A DNA stretch of 42,895 nucleotides, taken from positions 1 through 42,895 of the forward strand of contig CADBDT010000019.1 in NCBI GenBank assembly GCA_902793465.1, written 5' to 3'. Shown here in pieces: positions 17,061 to 25,815 of this stretch. The notes under the pieces are model-generated. The model had not been told where the DNA came from, made no database searches, and saw only the letters and a program-made list of their open reading frames with translations. This stretch comes from an uncultured Coriobacteriaceae bacterium. Its GTDB lineage: Bacteria > Actinomycetota > Coriobacteriia > Coriobacteriales > Atopobiaceae. Numbering within the stretch: position 1 is the first letter of the stretch; every line of letters starts with the position of its first letter. Position numbers and translations under genes: made by a program.

Positions 17061-19652
17061 CTAGTCCAAACGGCGCCAGTTGCGCAGGTCAAAGATGTTG
17101 TCGTGAACGGTGTACCACGGTGCGTCCGAGGTGTCGAACACGGCTCTATAGCCGTTGGCGGTTCGCCATAGGCCCGACGCGGTAACAACCTGCTCGCCAG
17201 ACTTCAACTTGCTGTTTATGGGCTTTCCTGTAAACGGGTTTTTGGGATTCTCAAATAGCCCCTGCATGGCAAGCGTGGGCGTGTCGGCGTTGGTCATAAA
17301 CTCGTTGGAGGTCCTAAAGCCGTGGGCATCAAAGTCCTTGACCATAAACAGGGGGTTAACCATCTCCACGTCCAGGTAGTTGTCGATGGTCTGACCCTCA
17401 AACTGCTTGAGGTCTCGACCGTGGTCCGACGCTATTATTATGCGCGTGTTGTCGTAGACGCCCTGCTCGCGCATCCAGTCGAACCAACGGGCAAGCTGCA
17501 GGCACATGGATGCGTTTGCCTGGTAGTGGGTGTATTGGTAGTTGTTGGCTACTTGCATGGTTTTTCCGTCGTGCACGCGTACCGTGGGTCCGGTAATCTC
17601 TTTTTTTATTTTTGCCGCAGGTTCGTAGTCGGGAAGATTCAAAAAGCCTGGATCGTGAGTTGCGGCGTTGCCAAGTACGAGGAAGGTGTTACCCGTTTCC
17701 TGCGTGCTGGATATAACCGGCAGCATGTGGAGCGCGGACCATTCCTCCATAAACAGGGGGTATGGCGCAAATCTTCCCGTTGGGCTGTTGTAATTGCCTC
17801 CGTCGTAAATGGGAATCTGCAGCAGCCGGGGTGCCACCCTAAAGAGCCCAAAGTACACAAAGTTGCGTTTGTTTATTATCGGCGGTATGCCGTACTCCTT
17901 GTTTACGATGTTTCGGTATGCGCCAGTAAGGTTGTAGGCGCTGGTGTTTTGCATGCCGTCGTAGAGCGAGAGGTCCGAGTAGTAGTTGTACTTTGCATAC
18001 GGAGGGTTTACGACGGTGGTCTTGTAGTCTGCCTTGGAAAACAGCGTTGGCATTACAAGCAGCGCCTCGTCGTGCTTTTTTACCAAGGGTTCGGTGTTTC
18101 GCTCGTTCATTCTTTCTGGCGTGTACTCGTATCCGCCATAGAGTCCAGGGGTTCCAAAGTTGGTGGACGGCCCAAACGAGAGGGTGTTGGGATAGTAGGT
18201 AAAGCCGTCATACTTGGCCTCGAGCTCGGGGCGCTCGTCAAAGATGTACGGCAGCATGCCAGAGAGCGCGCGATCCATAAACAGCACCACCACGTTTGTG
18301 CCTTCGCGAGAAAGCGAGAGGATCTGCTTGGGCGTGCCGTCTGGGGCAAACAGCCCGTTGGAAGTCTCTCTCTTCGATGCAACGTAGCTGTCTATTTTGC
18401 CGCGCGCGTCTACGAGGCTTGGTACGCTAAGGGCAACAAGTGCAATTACCAGCACCCCCAGCGCGGGAGCGACCAAACGGTTGGCCTTGCGCCACAGCAC
18501 GATGAGCACAGCCACTACGGCAACAAGGACACCGAGGTTTAGGAATATGTCGGGCAGTTCCAAATAGACGTTTCCGTCGTAGGTGAGCTCGGAGGTAATG
18601 GTCCCGAACTCGGGCTTAAACGCAAAGTAGCCCACAAGCGCCATTCCGCACAGGCACCACATAACAAGCGCCATCTTGCGTCTGGCGGACTGGCTGGAGA
18701 GTAGGAAGTAGACGCCAAGCCACACAACCAAAAGGCCAAACCACACGCAAAAGGAGTGCACGACGTGCGAGAGGGGGTCTACGTAGTCAAAGACGTCTAC
18801 AAACTCGGTGGGGGAGTCGCCAACAAGTGCCGCGGGAACGAGCAGGCCCATTAGGACGGCGAGCAGTGCCGCGCCAAGGAAAAACTGCACGATGGTGGCC
18901 CTGCGCTCGCGCGTGGCGGCGGCGCGCTGCGCGGCAGGTGTTGCTTCGGGTTCTTGCTGCGGTTGGCTCGCCTCGCGCTTGCTGGACAGGTGCTTCATTA
19001 CCACGTTTTTACCCAGGCTAAACAGCTGATTGCACGTCCAGTAGAACACCAGGCCAGAGGGGCTGTCGTACAAAAGCATCAAAAACAGCCCGGCCAAAAG
19101 GTACGCCTGGAGCTTGTCGCGCAGGGGAAGCCCGCGGGTGTACACATACGTTGAGCCGCAGTTTATGGCCGTCATTACTATGGGCATAACGTTTATGGCA
19201 AGGCCACCAATGTTGAGCAGGGCGTCGGGGGCGCCGAGGTTGGAAAGAAAGAGAAACGGCGTTTCCTGCAACAGCGAAAGGTTGGAGAGGTAGCTGTAGG
19301 CAGCCATAAAAAATGGTATTTGCAACAGCAGCGGAAGCGAGCCTACAAGGGCGTTTATGGGCCTATACCCCTGCTCGGCGTAGTAGGTAGAGAGCATCAT
19401 GTACTGCTCGTCGCCCTTAAAGTGACGCTTTATGTGAGAAACCCAACGCTCCATGGAGCGCTGCTTTTTGCGCTCGCGGTCCTGCGCCTCGTCGGCCATG
19501 CGATACAGTGGCAGGCAGAGTATGTTTACCACCAGGCTCACACCTATTATGGATACGCCAATGTTGCCGCTCAGGTTGTACATTATGGAAAAGGCGAGCT
19601 CGATAACGTAGATAATCGGCTGAACCACTATGTCGAAGAGTATGGAAAGCAT
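17061..19652 (-). CDS. YidC/Oxa1 domain fused to an LtaS/sulfatase-type phosphotransferase domain
   Basis: An 863-aa membrane protein. Residues 1-225 match the YidC/Oxa1 core (PF02096) with five helices, including LPLLLQIPFFMAAYSYL (106-122) and SPSGLVFYWTCNQLFSL (197-213). Residues 226-255 are a charged linker; five further helices follow at about 257-277, 300-320, 326-345, 367-388 and 395-412. Residues about 445-800 form an alkaline-phosphatase/sulfatase-like domain: NVVVLFMD (Asp460), FGTPGLYGG (Thr501, candidate nucleophile), THDPGF (His666) and IIIASDHG (Asp743, His744), resembling LtaS metal and substrate residues. In the YidC part the groove Arg is replaced: LVVNILCLPL has Asn43. It probably transfers phospho-groups outside the membrane. 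Start ATG 19650-19652 follows AAGGA. The next gene, on the other strand, converges on it. Confidence 0.85.
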   Translation of the reverse strand: MLSILFDIVVQPIIYVIELAFSIMYNLSGNIGVSIIGVSLVVNILCLPLYRMADEAQDRERKKQRSMERWVSHIKRHFKGDEQYMMLSTYYAEQGYRPINALVGSLPLLLQIPFFMAAYSYLSNLSLLQETPFLFLSNLGAPDALLNIGGLAINVMPIVMTAINCGSTYVYTRGLPLRDKLQAYLLAGLFLMLLYDSPSGLVFYWTCNQLFSLGKNVVMKHLSSKREASQPQQEPEATPAAQRAAATRERRATIVQFFLGAALLAVLMGLLVPAALVGDSPTEFVDVFDYVDPLSHVVHSFCVWFGLLVVWLGVYFLLSSQSARRKMALVMWCLCGMALVGYFAFKPEFGTITSELTYDGNVYLELPDIFLNLGVLVAVVAVLIVLWRKANRLVAPALGVLVIALVALSVPSLVDARGKIDSYVASKRETSNGLFAPDGTPKQILSLSREGTNVVVLFMDRALSGMLPYIFDERPELEAKYDGFTYYPNTLSFGPSTNFGTPGLYGGYEYTPERMNERNTEPLVKKHDEALLVMPTLFSKADYKTTVVNPPYAKYNYYSDLSLYDGMQNTSAYNLTGAYRNIVNKEYGIPPIINKRNFVYFGLFRVAPRLLQIPIYDGGNYNSPTGRFAPYPLFMEEWSALHMLPVISSTQETGNTFLVLGNAATHDPGFLNLPDYEPAAKIKKEITGPTVRVHDGKTMQVANNYQYTHYQANASMCLQLARWFDWMREQGVYDNTRIIIASDHGRDLKQFEGQTIDNYLDVEMVNPLFMVKDFDAHGFRTSNEFMTNADTPTLAMQGLFENPKNPFTGKPINSKLKSGEQVVTASGLWRTANGYRAVFDTSDAPWYTVHDNIFDLRNWRRLD

Positions 19653-19795
19653 TCACGCACATCCTTAGGCTGCGGAGTCTGCGGCTGGGATCTCCAAGCA
19701 AATAAGTTTAGACGAGCGTGTGACGTGCATTGGTGGAAACTGAAGACGGCTTGAAAACGACAAATAGGGGATAGGGTGTGTTGCGAGGTCGTCAA

Positions 19796-19973
19796 GAGCG
19801 CCTTGCACTTAGGGGATATCTCCAACGCCATAAACTAGACCGTGGGAGTGCGACTGAGGGAATCCCCTCCAGTTCCGCAGTGCTCGTAGCTGCGACGGGC
19901 ACGCGGGGAACTGGAGGGAAGATCCCCTTAGTCGCACTCACCAAAGGGCGGCGGGATATCTCTTCAAGGCACC
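19796..19973. repeat. Nested hairpin element C1
   Basis: The inner arms 19846-19877 and about 19907-19939 (GAGTGCGACT... and ...AGTCGCACTC, with CCTCCAGTTCC inside) are complementary with few mismatches. The outer arms pair GATATCTCC-containing sequence at about 19801-19830 with GGCGGCGGGATATCTC near 19947-19963. The outer left arm (GGGGATATCTCCAACGCCAT) resembles the outer arm of element A3. It lies in the 606-bp gap between the divergent YidC-LtaS-like gene and the 20259 gene. Confidence 0.75.
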
Positions 19974-20258
19974 TTCCGCCAGGGACTTTCGGGCAACTAG
20001 GTACGTTTTTTCGTCCCCTGCCTACATTTTGCATACGCTTTCGCGCATCCTGCGGTTTTGCGTGTAATTTTGCGTGGTTGTCAATAAAGCGCCATTGTTG
20101 CGCCCTTCCGTGCGGTGCCCCTAACGTGGGCAAACGCCTAAAGCCGAGCAAATGCTGCGATATATACGTAACCCAGCTGCAACCTAGGTCCAAAAAATAG
20201 CAGGTAGATGGCGCATAGACACCTAGTCTTGTGTACACGTTGCACGGGAAGGGGTCTT
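19974..20258. other. Non-coding remainder of the divergent gap
   Basis: No gene, tRNA or clear promoter could be identified. It must contain the leader of the 20259 gene. The Shine-Dalgarno GGAAGGGG is at 20248-20255. Confidence 0.4.
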
Positions 20259-20816
20259 ATGGCAGAGCATTTTTGCAAGGTGCGCGTTAGCGCAAGGCGT
20301 CGCGGTGCAGTTGTGGTACTGCTTCTGACCCTGGTGGTGGCCGGGGTTGCGGTGGCGCTGCTGCTGGGATGGGGCGATCCACGGGCTCGCAAGGGCTATT
20401 ACGAGGGAAAGACGCCCGACGAGATTCGCGAGGATCTGGACAGCCAGGTGGATTGGTACGCAATGGAAATTAGCGTGGCCAGCACCATGCAGGTGGAGGA
20501 GGGCCAGACGCGCGTGGAGGCGCGCCTGGAAAACGTGCCAAACAATCACTGCGATCAAAAGGTACGCATGTATCCAACGGGTCATCCCGAGGACGTGCTG
20601 TATCAGAGCGGGGCCATTGCCCCGGGTGAGTACGTGCAGTACGTGGACCTAGCGTACGCATTGCCCAAGGGGACTCACGACGTAACGGTGGAGTTCCAGG
20701 GATACGAGCGCACGCCCACGCTCGTATCGGACGAGGGTGCGCTGTTGGGTCACAACCGTTTTGGGGCAAGCGCTGCGGCACAGGTGGCCATAAACGTTGT
20801 GGGTAGCGACACCTAA
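20259..20816 (+). CDS. Membrane-anchored extracytoplasmic protein, unknown
   Basis: A 185-aa protein with a basic N-terminus and one membrane helix at about 14-38 (VVVLLLTLVVAGVAVALLLG), the rest outside the cell. The mature part has DEIREDLDSQVDWYAMEIS and a beta-rich segment (AIAPGEYVQYVDLAYALPKG, then THDVTVEFQGY) ending AAAQVAINVV. The ATG at 20259 is chosen for the GGAAGGGG before it; an in-frame GTG or ATG further upstream lacks one. It is followed by two surface-protein genes on the same strand. I do not recognise the family; a sandwich-like fold is only a guess. Confidence 0.75.
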   Translation: MAEHFCKVRVSARRRGAVVVLLLTLVVAGVAVALLLGWGDPRARKGYYEGKTPDEIREDLDSQVDWYAMEISVASTMQVEEGQTRVEARLENVPNNHCDQKVRMYPTGHPEDVLYQSGAIAPGEYVQYVDLAYALPKGTHDVTVEFQGYERTPTLVSDEGALLGHNRFGASAAAQVAINVVGSDT

Positions 20817-20953
20817 GGAGGTGGCCAAGAAACGGAGACAAGGCAATGGCGCATGGGTCGTTTGATGCTGTAAGAGTCGCAGAGGGGCAGACGCGCAGCA
20901 CACAGGATGAGCTGCGCTCGGGTTGTACGCAAGTGCGTGGAAAGGAGCGGAAT

Positions 20954-22060
20954 ATGACAAACGCAATGGCAAAGGCAAGAGGTGTGGGCAGGCTGGCCAT
21001 TACGGCAGGGCTGGGCTTAGCCTTGGCGGCGGGGCCGTATGCTGTGGCATATGCGGAGCCTGGTGCGGCAAATACCCCCGTGGAGGGCGAGTATGCCAGT
21101 CCTTCGTACAGAAGTCAGGTTAACGGAGAGTCTACGGGTGATACCAAGCTATACGTAATTGGGACGCAGGACAACCTAACCACGAGCGAGGCCGCGGCGG
21201 ACGAAAACATAAAGGTCTCCATTCCTGTTGCCATCCATTACGTGGCGGATTCTGAGGGTAACCTAACGGGTCCGTCCGACAACATGGTTAAGTTTGTAAA
21301 CCACACCAAGTTGGGATCGGTCCACGTATCGGGTATTGCGGTGGAAAACGCCGGAGACGCCCGCATTGCTCCCGACGCAGACAACCTAGAGGACGATCAG
21401 ATGAGCTTCTTTGTGCGTCCTGTTGCAGGCATGTCTGACGAGGCGGGATCCACCTTCGTGCCCACCGAACTGCCAGAGGGAACCCCGGCAACGCAGCGTG
21501 ACCAGCTGGGCAACTATGCCAGCAACGCGCATGGTGCGGAGCAGAGTCCGGCGAACAAGAACGACTGGAACATAGCGCAAAAGCATGGTGCTCTGGCGCT
21601 CAATAACCTAACTGGCAGGATAGGCGGCTTTAAAAAGATAGACCCCTCAACCGACTACCGTGTGGGAGCCATCCACTGGACGGTGCGCGCAGGCACCAGG
21701 AGCCAGGCAGACAAGCGCGACGCATCGGTAACCATACACTACAACAGCAACAACGGCTCAAACGTTGGATGCGTGCCGGTGGAGGACCAGACCGTAGAGG
21801 TGCTGCAATCTTCGCAGCTGCCAAACGTGCAGATAAACGATGCTGGCATGGACACCGCACTGGCACGGGGCGCAAGCGACGTTACACCGCCGAATCCCGT
21901 ATTGCAGGCCGACGGCTCAAGTGTTTCGTACGGGTTCGTGGGCTGGAACACGCAGGCCAACGGAAGCGGAACGTTTGTGAGCAAGGTGTCCGACCTCGGC
22001 AGCGCGCAGGACCTGGCAGGTACGGTGCAGGAGGTCTATGCAATCTACGAGGCGTTATAG
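20954..22060 (+). CDS. Secreted protein with HYVA module and InlB-type repeat
   Basis: A 368-aa protein with a signal peptide (about 1-35, ending AYAEPG). Residues about 85-265 form a module starting IKVSIPVAIHYVADSEGN and ending near VGAIHWTV; the same module is the C-terminus of the subtilase two genes on. Residues about 325-368 (GFVGWNTQANGSGTF ... VYAIYEAL) are an InlB B-repeat/Listeria-Bacteroides repeat (PF09479). No LPXTG motif or terminal helix is present, so it is probably released or held by partners. The ATG at 20954 follows GAAAGGAG. Modules appear in the reverse order to the subtilase. Confidence 0.8.
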   Translation: MTNAMAKARGVGRLAITAGLGLALAAGPYAVAYAEPGAANTPVEGEYASPSYRSQVNGESTGDTKLYVIGTQDNLTTSEAAADENIKVSIPVAIHYVADSEGNLTGPSDNMVKFVNHTKLGSVHVSGIAVENAGDARIAPDADNLEDDQMSFFVRPVAGMSDEAGSTFVPTELPEGTPATQRDQLGNYASNAHGAEQSPANKNDWNIAQKHGALALNNLTGRIGGFKKIDPSTDYRVGAIHWTVRAGTRSQADKRDASVTIHYNSNNGSNVGCVPVEDQTVEVLQSSQLPNVQINDAGMDTALARGASDVTPPNPVLQADGSSVSYGFVGWNTQANGSGTFVSKVSDLGSAQDLAGTVQEVYAIYEAL

Positions 22061-22080
22061 CAAGCCAGTGGTCGGTTTAT

Positions 22081-22109
22081 GGTGGCACGCTGCGGCGTGG
22101 CGTGCCACC
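22081..22109 (+). other. Leader hairpin before the subtilase gene
   Basis: GGTGGCACGC and GCGTGCCACC pair as a 10-bp stem around a 9-nt loop, 24 nt before the start codon and just upstream of the ribosome site (GGGGAGGAGGG). It may attenuate or tune expression of the large gene relative to the preceding one. Confidence 0.45.
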
Positions 22110-22132
22110 ACACCCGTAGGGGAGGAGGGCGT

Positions 22133-25100
22133 ATGCGTGGACGATGTGCAAGGGCGTGCGTAATGGTTGCCGTTGTATGGGTATGTGCCCTGCTGGTGCC
22201 GGCGGCCGCACAGGCACAGGGGACAGAAGATGGCTGTGCGCAGGGATCGACTGCCCTGCTCGTTCGATTCGAAGGCACGGGGCAATCCAGGCAGAGTGCG
22301 CCCGAGCAAACGGAAGAAGTCGGATGGACGCAGAAACCAGATTTGGACGGGAATGCGGATGGTGCAAGCCAGCTAGTGCATGATGCCGGAAAAAGGCTGG
22401 GACCTGCCCAAAACAGTGCCGAGGCTCTGGCTCGCACAGGCGACACGACAGATGCAAGGCCTGCGGTGTGCATATGCTTTGCAGCTGCCCTGTTGGTGGT
22501 TGCGGGCTGTGCGTTGCGGCATCGCTCACGGAGCAAGCGGGCCCGTAGTCGCAAGCGGAGCTTATGCTTATATGTATGTGTGGCAGTTGTTGCAGGCGTG
22601 GCGCCAAGCGTTGTGGCGGCGGCCGTTCCAAATGTGCAGATCCTTGCTGCTACTGCGTTTGCATTCGAGCTGGGGGCAGATGGACCGTTGGCTGGCGCTT
22701 CGGTTGCGGGGCAAGATGGCGTGTCCAGCGAGCTTTCGAGTTCCGAAGACCACATGTCGCAGGCGTCAGATCCAGTTGAGGATTTGGACTTTTCGAGCAG
22801 ACGGCTAGTGGTCGCAATGGAAAGCCAGCCTCCCGTGGGCAAGGTCTTGTCGTGCTTCGAAAACATATGGTTGTTGTCGTTCGATTCCGAGCAAGAGGCA
22901 GCGCGGGCTTTCGAAGACCTGCGCGACCAGGCGGAGTTTGAGGCACCGGATCAGTTGGTGGTCGTTGCGCAGGATTCGGGTGCAAACAAAGATGAGGGCA
23001 ATCGAAAGCCAGAAGCACAAGCCGGAGCAGACACCTTACAAAACGGTGCAAATACGTCCGTGCATATAACCGAGGCCATCGATGCTCCCGTTGGCCCCCA
23101 AGCAAATCTGGAGGCGCTGGCAGAGCAAAACGCACTCTGGCCCAATGCCGTGGCGCTGGTAGACACAGGTGTGAGCGGCTTGGAGGAACACGTTGTAGAA
23201 CGAAGAAGCGTAATAGGTCCAAATGTAGAGGACAACAACGGGCACGGCACGCGTATGGCCCAGGTAATGCGGGAAGTTGATCCCAACGTGCAGATTGTTT
23301 CCATTAAGGCGGCAGACGAGCAGGGCAAAGCCACCGCCGCAAGCGTGTATGCTGCCGTGCAGATGGCCATAGCCATGGGGGTAAAGGTCGTAAACCTCTC
23401 GCTTTACGCGCCAGCAACGGCGGGTAACGCCGCAGTAGAGCAGGCCATTCGCAATGCCCATGCTGCGGGGATAGCCGTTGTGGGGGCGGCGGGAAACGAT
23501 GGCAAGGATGCCAAGTGGTATGTGCCGGGGCGTGTGGGGGAGGCCGTGGTAGTTGGATCTTGTGACGAGCGGGGAGACCGTTTGCAGGACTCGAACTTCG
23601 GCGATTCCGTGGACCTCTACGTGCCGTCTGCAGCAACCTCTGTGGCTGCAGCCAAGGTATCCGCACTGCTGCGGGCGCATGGAGCCGCTGGCCAGGATCC
23701 GTTGGAAACACTGGCAAGTCTGCCGCGCGCTTTTCTGGGCTTCCTGGACCAAGAAGCCCAGGACCCTACCGACGACGATGCTCAGAACACTTCCATGGGA
23801 CAAGATTGCCAGACGGGAAGAGACGCATCGTCTTCCCTAACGGAAACAGCCGTGGATGCTGTGTCGGACGAGCCGTTTTTGGTTGCCGCGGGCAACAGCT
23901 CCGTTTCTATGCGGGCCGAATGGAGGAGGCATGGAATTGGAGACGATCCGTGGAAGGTTGGGGGCGGCCAAGACTCTGGCGGGGGAGATACCTACTGGTA
24001 CCAGAACGTACAGTTTAAACTCAACAACAACGATGGTGTGGATGGCGGCATCTCGTACGTGGGCTTTCTTCAGAGTCTAGGAGCCTCTGCTACGGCGTCC
24101 AATGGTGCCAGCTGTGGCACGGGTGGTCAGCGACGTGCAATGGAAGACATAAGGATTTGGCTTACGGGGACCATTGCAAAATGCTACAACGTAAACTACA
24201 CCGTCCTTATGGCAAACGGGCGAGAGTATTATCCTCAGAGCAATACAACTTGCTCGGATGTAGTTAAAAGCTACTACGGCTGGAGTGGCTTTCGTGGCAA
24301 AACGTTTTCCGCCTCAAACGGTGCGTGGTCCCACGGTGACAAGCACGATGCGTTTTCGTATGTTGCCATAGCGCCAGATGGATCGAGGTCAACCATTTCT
24401 GCGGCAAAGAACCAGCTAACAGGCGGAGAGGTGCCCATTCGCAAGATTAGCGTATCGCTTAGCAAGAAGTCGTATACGCATCGCGTTTTGGTGCGCTACC
24501 AAAACGCGGATGGCAGTTGGGGAGGATATGGCGTGGCACGGACGGGCAGCTATGCCTATACCGCAACCGTTCCCGCGTGGAGCCGTGCGCAGGACGCAAC
24601 GTATGCTGCGGCGAGCATGGCGGCATATACGGCAAGCTATGCCAACAAGGATGTTAACGTGTCGGTATCCCGACGCACTGCCACCAACACCATTCGCGTG
24701 CGCTATCAGAATGCGGACGGCAGCTGGACCGGATGGTCCAACGCGAGCTCGGGTGCCAACTACGTGGGGCAGGTGCGCAGCTGGTCGCGGGCTGCCGATG
24801 CCACGTACGAGGCTGCGAGCGCGTCCATTACGGGGACGGCTTCCAACCAGACCAAGGACGTGAGTGTGTATCGCAAGTCCTACAAGGTGGCGTTTGATGC
24901 AAACGGCGCCACGCAGGGAAGCATGCAACCAGAGACCTATTTGGTCGAGCAGCAAAAGGAGCTGCCCTCTGGGAGCTATGCGCGTGACGGCTTTTTGTTT
25001 GTAGGCTGGAACACCAAGGCCAATGGCACTGGTACGTCCTACGCCGACGGTGCGTCGCTAAAGGATGTGGCTGCGGCTGGGCAGACGCTTACGCTCTATG

Positions 25101-25423
25101 CGCAGTGGACGGCGGTGCAAATGCGAATCTTGGTGCCGACGGCGCTCCATTACGTTGCCCAGGAAAACGGAGTGGCGCGTGGGCCCGACGACGGCGTGGC
25201 AAGAATAGAAAATCGCGGTAACGTGGACGTACGCGTGGAGGACGTTCGCACGGAGGTGTACGAGCCCTACGATGCGCAGCTTGGATTCGAGCTGGAACGG
25301 GACGGCCCCCTGGCACCTGGCGACTCGGTTGGGCTCAAGAACGTGCGTGGTACGGTTGGCCAGTCGTTTGCGGAAGAGCAGGAGGTGGGGTGCATCCATT
25401 GGCTCTTTGCCCCGCAGCTGTAG
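22133..25423 (+). CDS. Subtilase (S8) surface protein with internal sortase-like signal and InlB repeat
   Basis: A 1096-aa secreted protein. Residues 1-28 are a signal peptide. At 99-104 LARTGD is followed by a hydrophobic stretch (111-128) and RHRSRSKRARSRKR, the layout of a sortase signal, yet the frame runs on into a second hydrophobic segment (144-164). Residues about 335-515 are a peptidase S8 domain with Asp344 (ALVDTGVSG), His371 (NNGHGTRMA), oxyanion Asn455 (GAAGND) and Ser503 (ATSVAAAKVSALL, Ala replacing the usual Gly). Residues about 784-914 hold two ~69-aa repeats (VRYQNADGSW). An InlB-type repeat (918-994) and a C-terminal HYVA module (996-1096) shared with the 20954 product follow. 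The ATG at 22133 has a strong ribosome site. Confidence 0.85.
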   Translation: MRGRCARACVMVAVVWVCALLVPAAAQAQGTEDGCAQGSTALLVRFEGTGQSRQSAPEQTEEVGWTQKPDLDGNADGASQLVHDAGKRLGPAQNSAEALARTGDTTDARPAVCICFAAALLVVAGCALRHRSRSKRARSRKRSLCLYVCVAVVAGVAPSVVAAAVPNVQILAATAFAFELGADGPLAGASVAGQDGVSSELSSSEDHMSQASDPVEDLDFSSRRLVVAMESQPPVGKVLSCFENIWLLSFDSEQEAARAFEDLRDQAEFEAPDQLVVVAQDSGANKDEGNRKPEAQAGADTLQNGANTSVHITEAIDAPVGPQANLEALAEQNALWPNAVALVDTGVSGLEEHVVERRSVIGPNVEDNNGHGTRMAQVMREVDPNVQIVSIKAADEQGKATAASVYAAVQMAIAMGVKVVNLSLYAPATAGNAAVEQAIRNAHAAGIAVVGAAGNDGKDAKWYVPGRVGEAVVVGSCDERGDRLQDSNFGDSVDLYVPSAATSVAAAKVSALLRAHGAAGQDPLETLASLPRAFLGFLDQEAQDPTDDDAQNTSMGQDCQTGRDASSSLTETAVDAVSDEPFLVAAGNSSVSMRAEWRRHGIGDDPWKVGGGQDSGGGDTYWYQNVQFKLNNNDGVDGGISYVGFLQSLGASATASNGASCGTGGQRRAMEDIRIWLTGTIAKCYNVNYTVLMANGREYYPQSNTTCSDVVKSYYGWSGFRGKTFSASNGAWSHGDKHDAFSYVAIAPDGSRSTISAAKNQLTGGEVPIRKISVSLSKKSYTHRVLVRYQNADGSWGGYGVARTGSYAYTATVPAWSRAQDATYAAASMAAYTASYANKDVNVSVSRRTATNTIRVRYQNADGSWTGWSNASSGANYVGQVRSWSRAADATYEAASASITGTASNQTKDVSVYRKSYKVAFDANGATQGSMQPETYLVEQQKELPSGSYARDGFLFVGWNTKANGTGTSYADGASLKDVAAAGQTLTLYAQWTAVQMRILVPTALHYVAQENGVARGPDDGVARIENRGNVDVRVEDVRTEVYEPYDAQLGFELERDGPLAPGDSVGLKNVRGTVGQSFAEEQEVGCIHWLFAPQL

Positions 25424-25456
25424 GGAAGATACGTGAAAGGGCACGACGATTTAGTG

Positions 25457-25655
25457 ACCTCTCAAGAGGGGTGCTCCCCAACGCCATTTAGCTAAGGGCC
25501 CGGGGGCGCTGTGCACATTGGGGATACTCCCCATCGGGTACATCGCGAGCAGGGCTTCCGTTGGAGTCCGGCTCATCCGCGATGTACCCGCAGGGGAGTA
25601 TCCCCTATGTGCACAGCGCTAACTTAATGGCGGTGGGTACTCCCCCTTGATAGGT
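25457..25655. repeat. Family A hairpin A3 inside a larger inverted repeat
   Basis: The inner hairpin 25506-25619 carries the family A core with outer arms GCGCTGTGCACAT. It sits inside a second pair of arms: ACCTCTCAAGAGGGGTGCTC from 25457 and its imperfect complement ending at 25655. The CTCTCAAG/GGGG motif recurs in the 33302 hairpin and the ACGCCATTTA part recurs in element C1. It lies between the convergent subtilase and serC genes. Confidence 0.85.
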
Positions 25656-25663
25656 TGAGCGCA

Positions 25664-25796
25664 CGCCCCTAAACAAAAGCCCCATCCACGAGGCGCCATG
25701 GAAAGCAGCCGCGCGCAGTTCCGCAGAGAAGCGAGGACTGTCTGAGCACGGCGCTTGTCCATGGCGCCTCGTGGTTTCGGCCTCTGTTCAGGGGCG
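25664..25796. repeat. Family B hairpin element B1
   Basis: The arms CCACGAGGCGCCATGGA (25686-25702) and their exact complement (25758-25774) enclose a ~50-nt core containing CGCGCGCAGTTCCGCAG and GAGGACTGTCTGAGCAC. Weaker pairing extends out to CGCCCCT/AGGGGCG at 25664 and 25796. The core is nearly identical, in reverse orientation, to that of element B2 at 42770-42875, whose arms are unrelated. It shares the serC-subtilase convergent gap with A3. Confidence 0.85.
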
Positions 25797-25815
25797 GGGG
25801 AGAGCGAGGCTCGGC

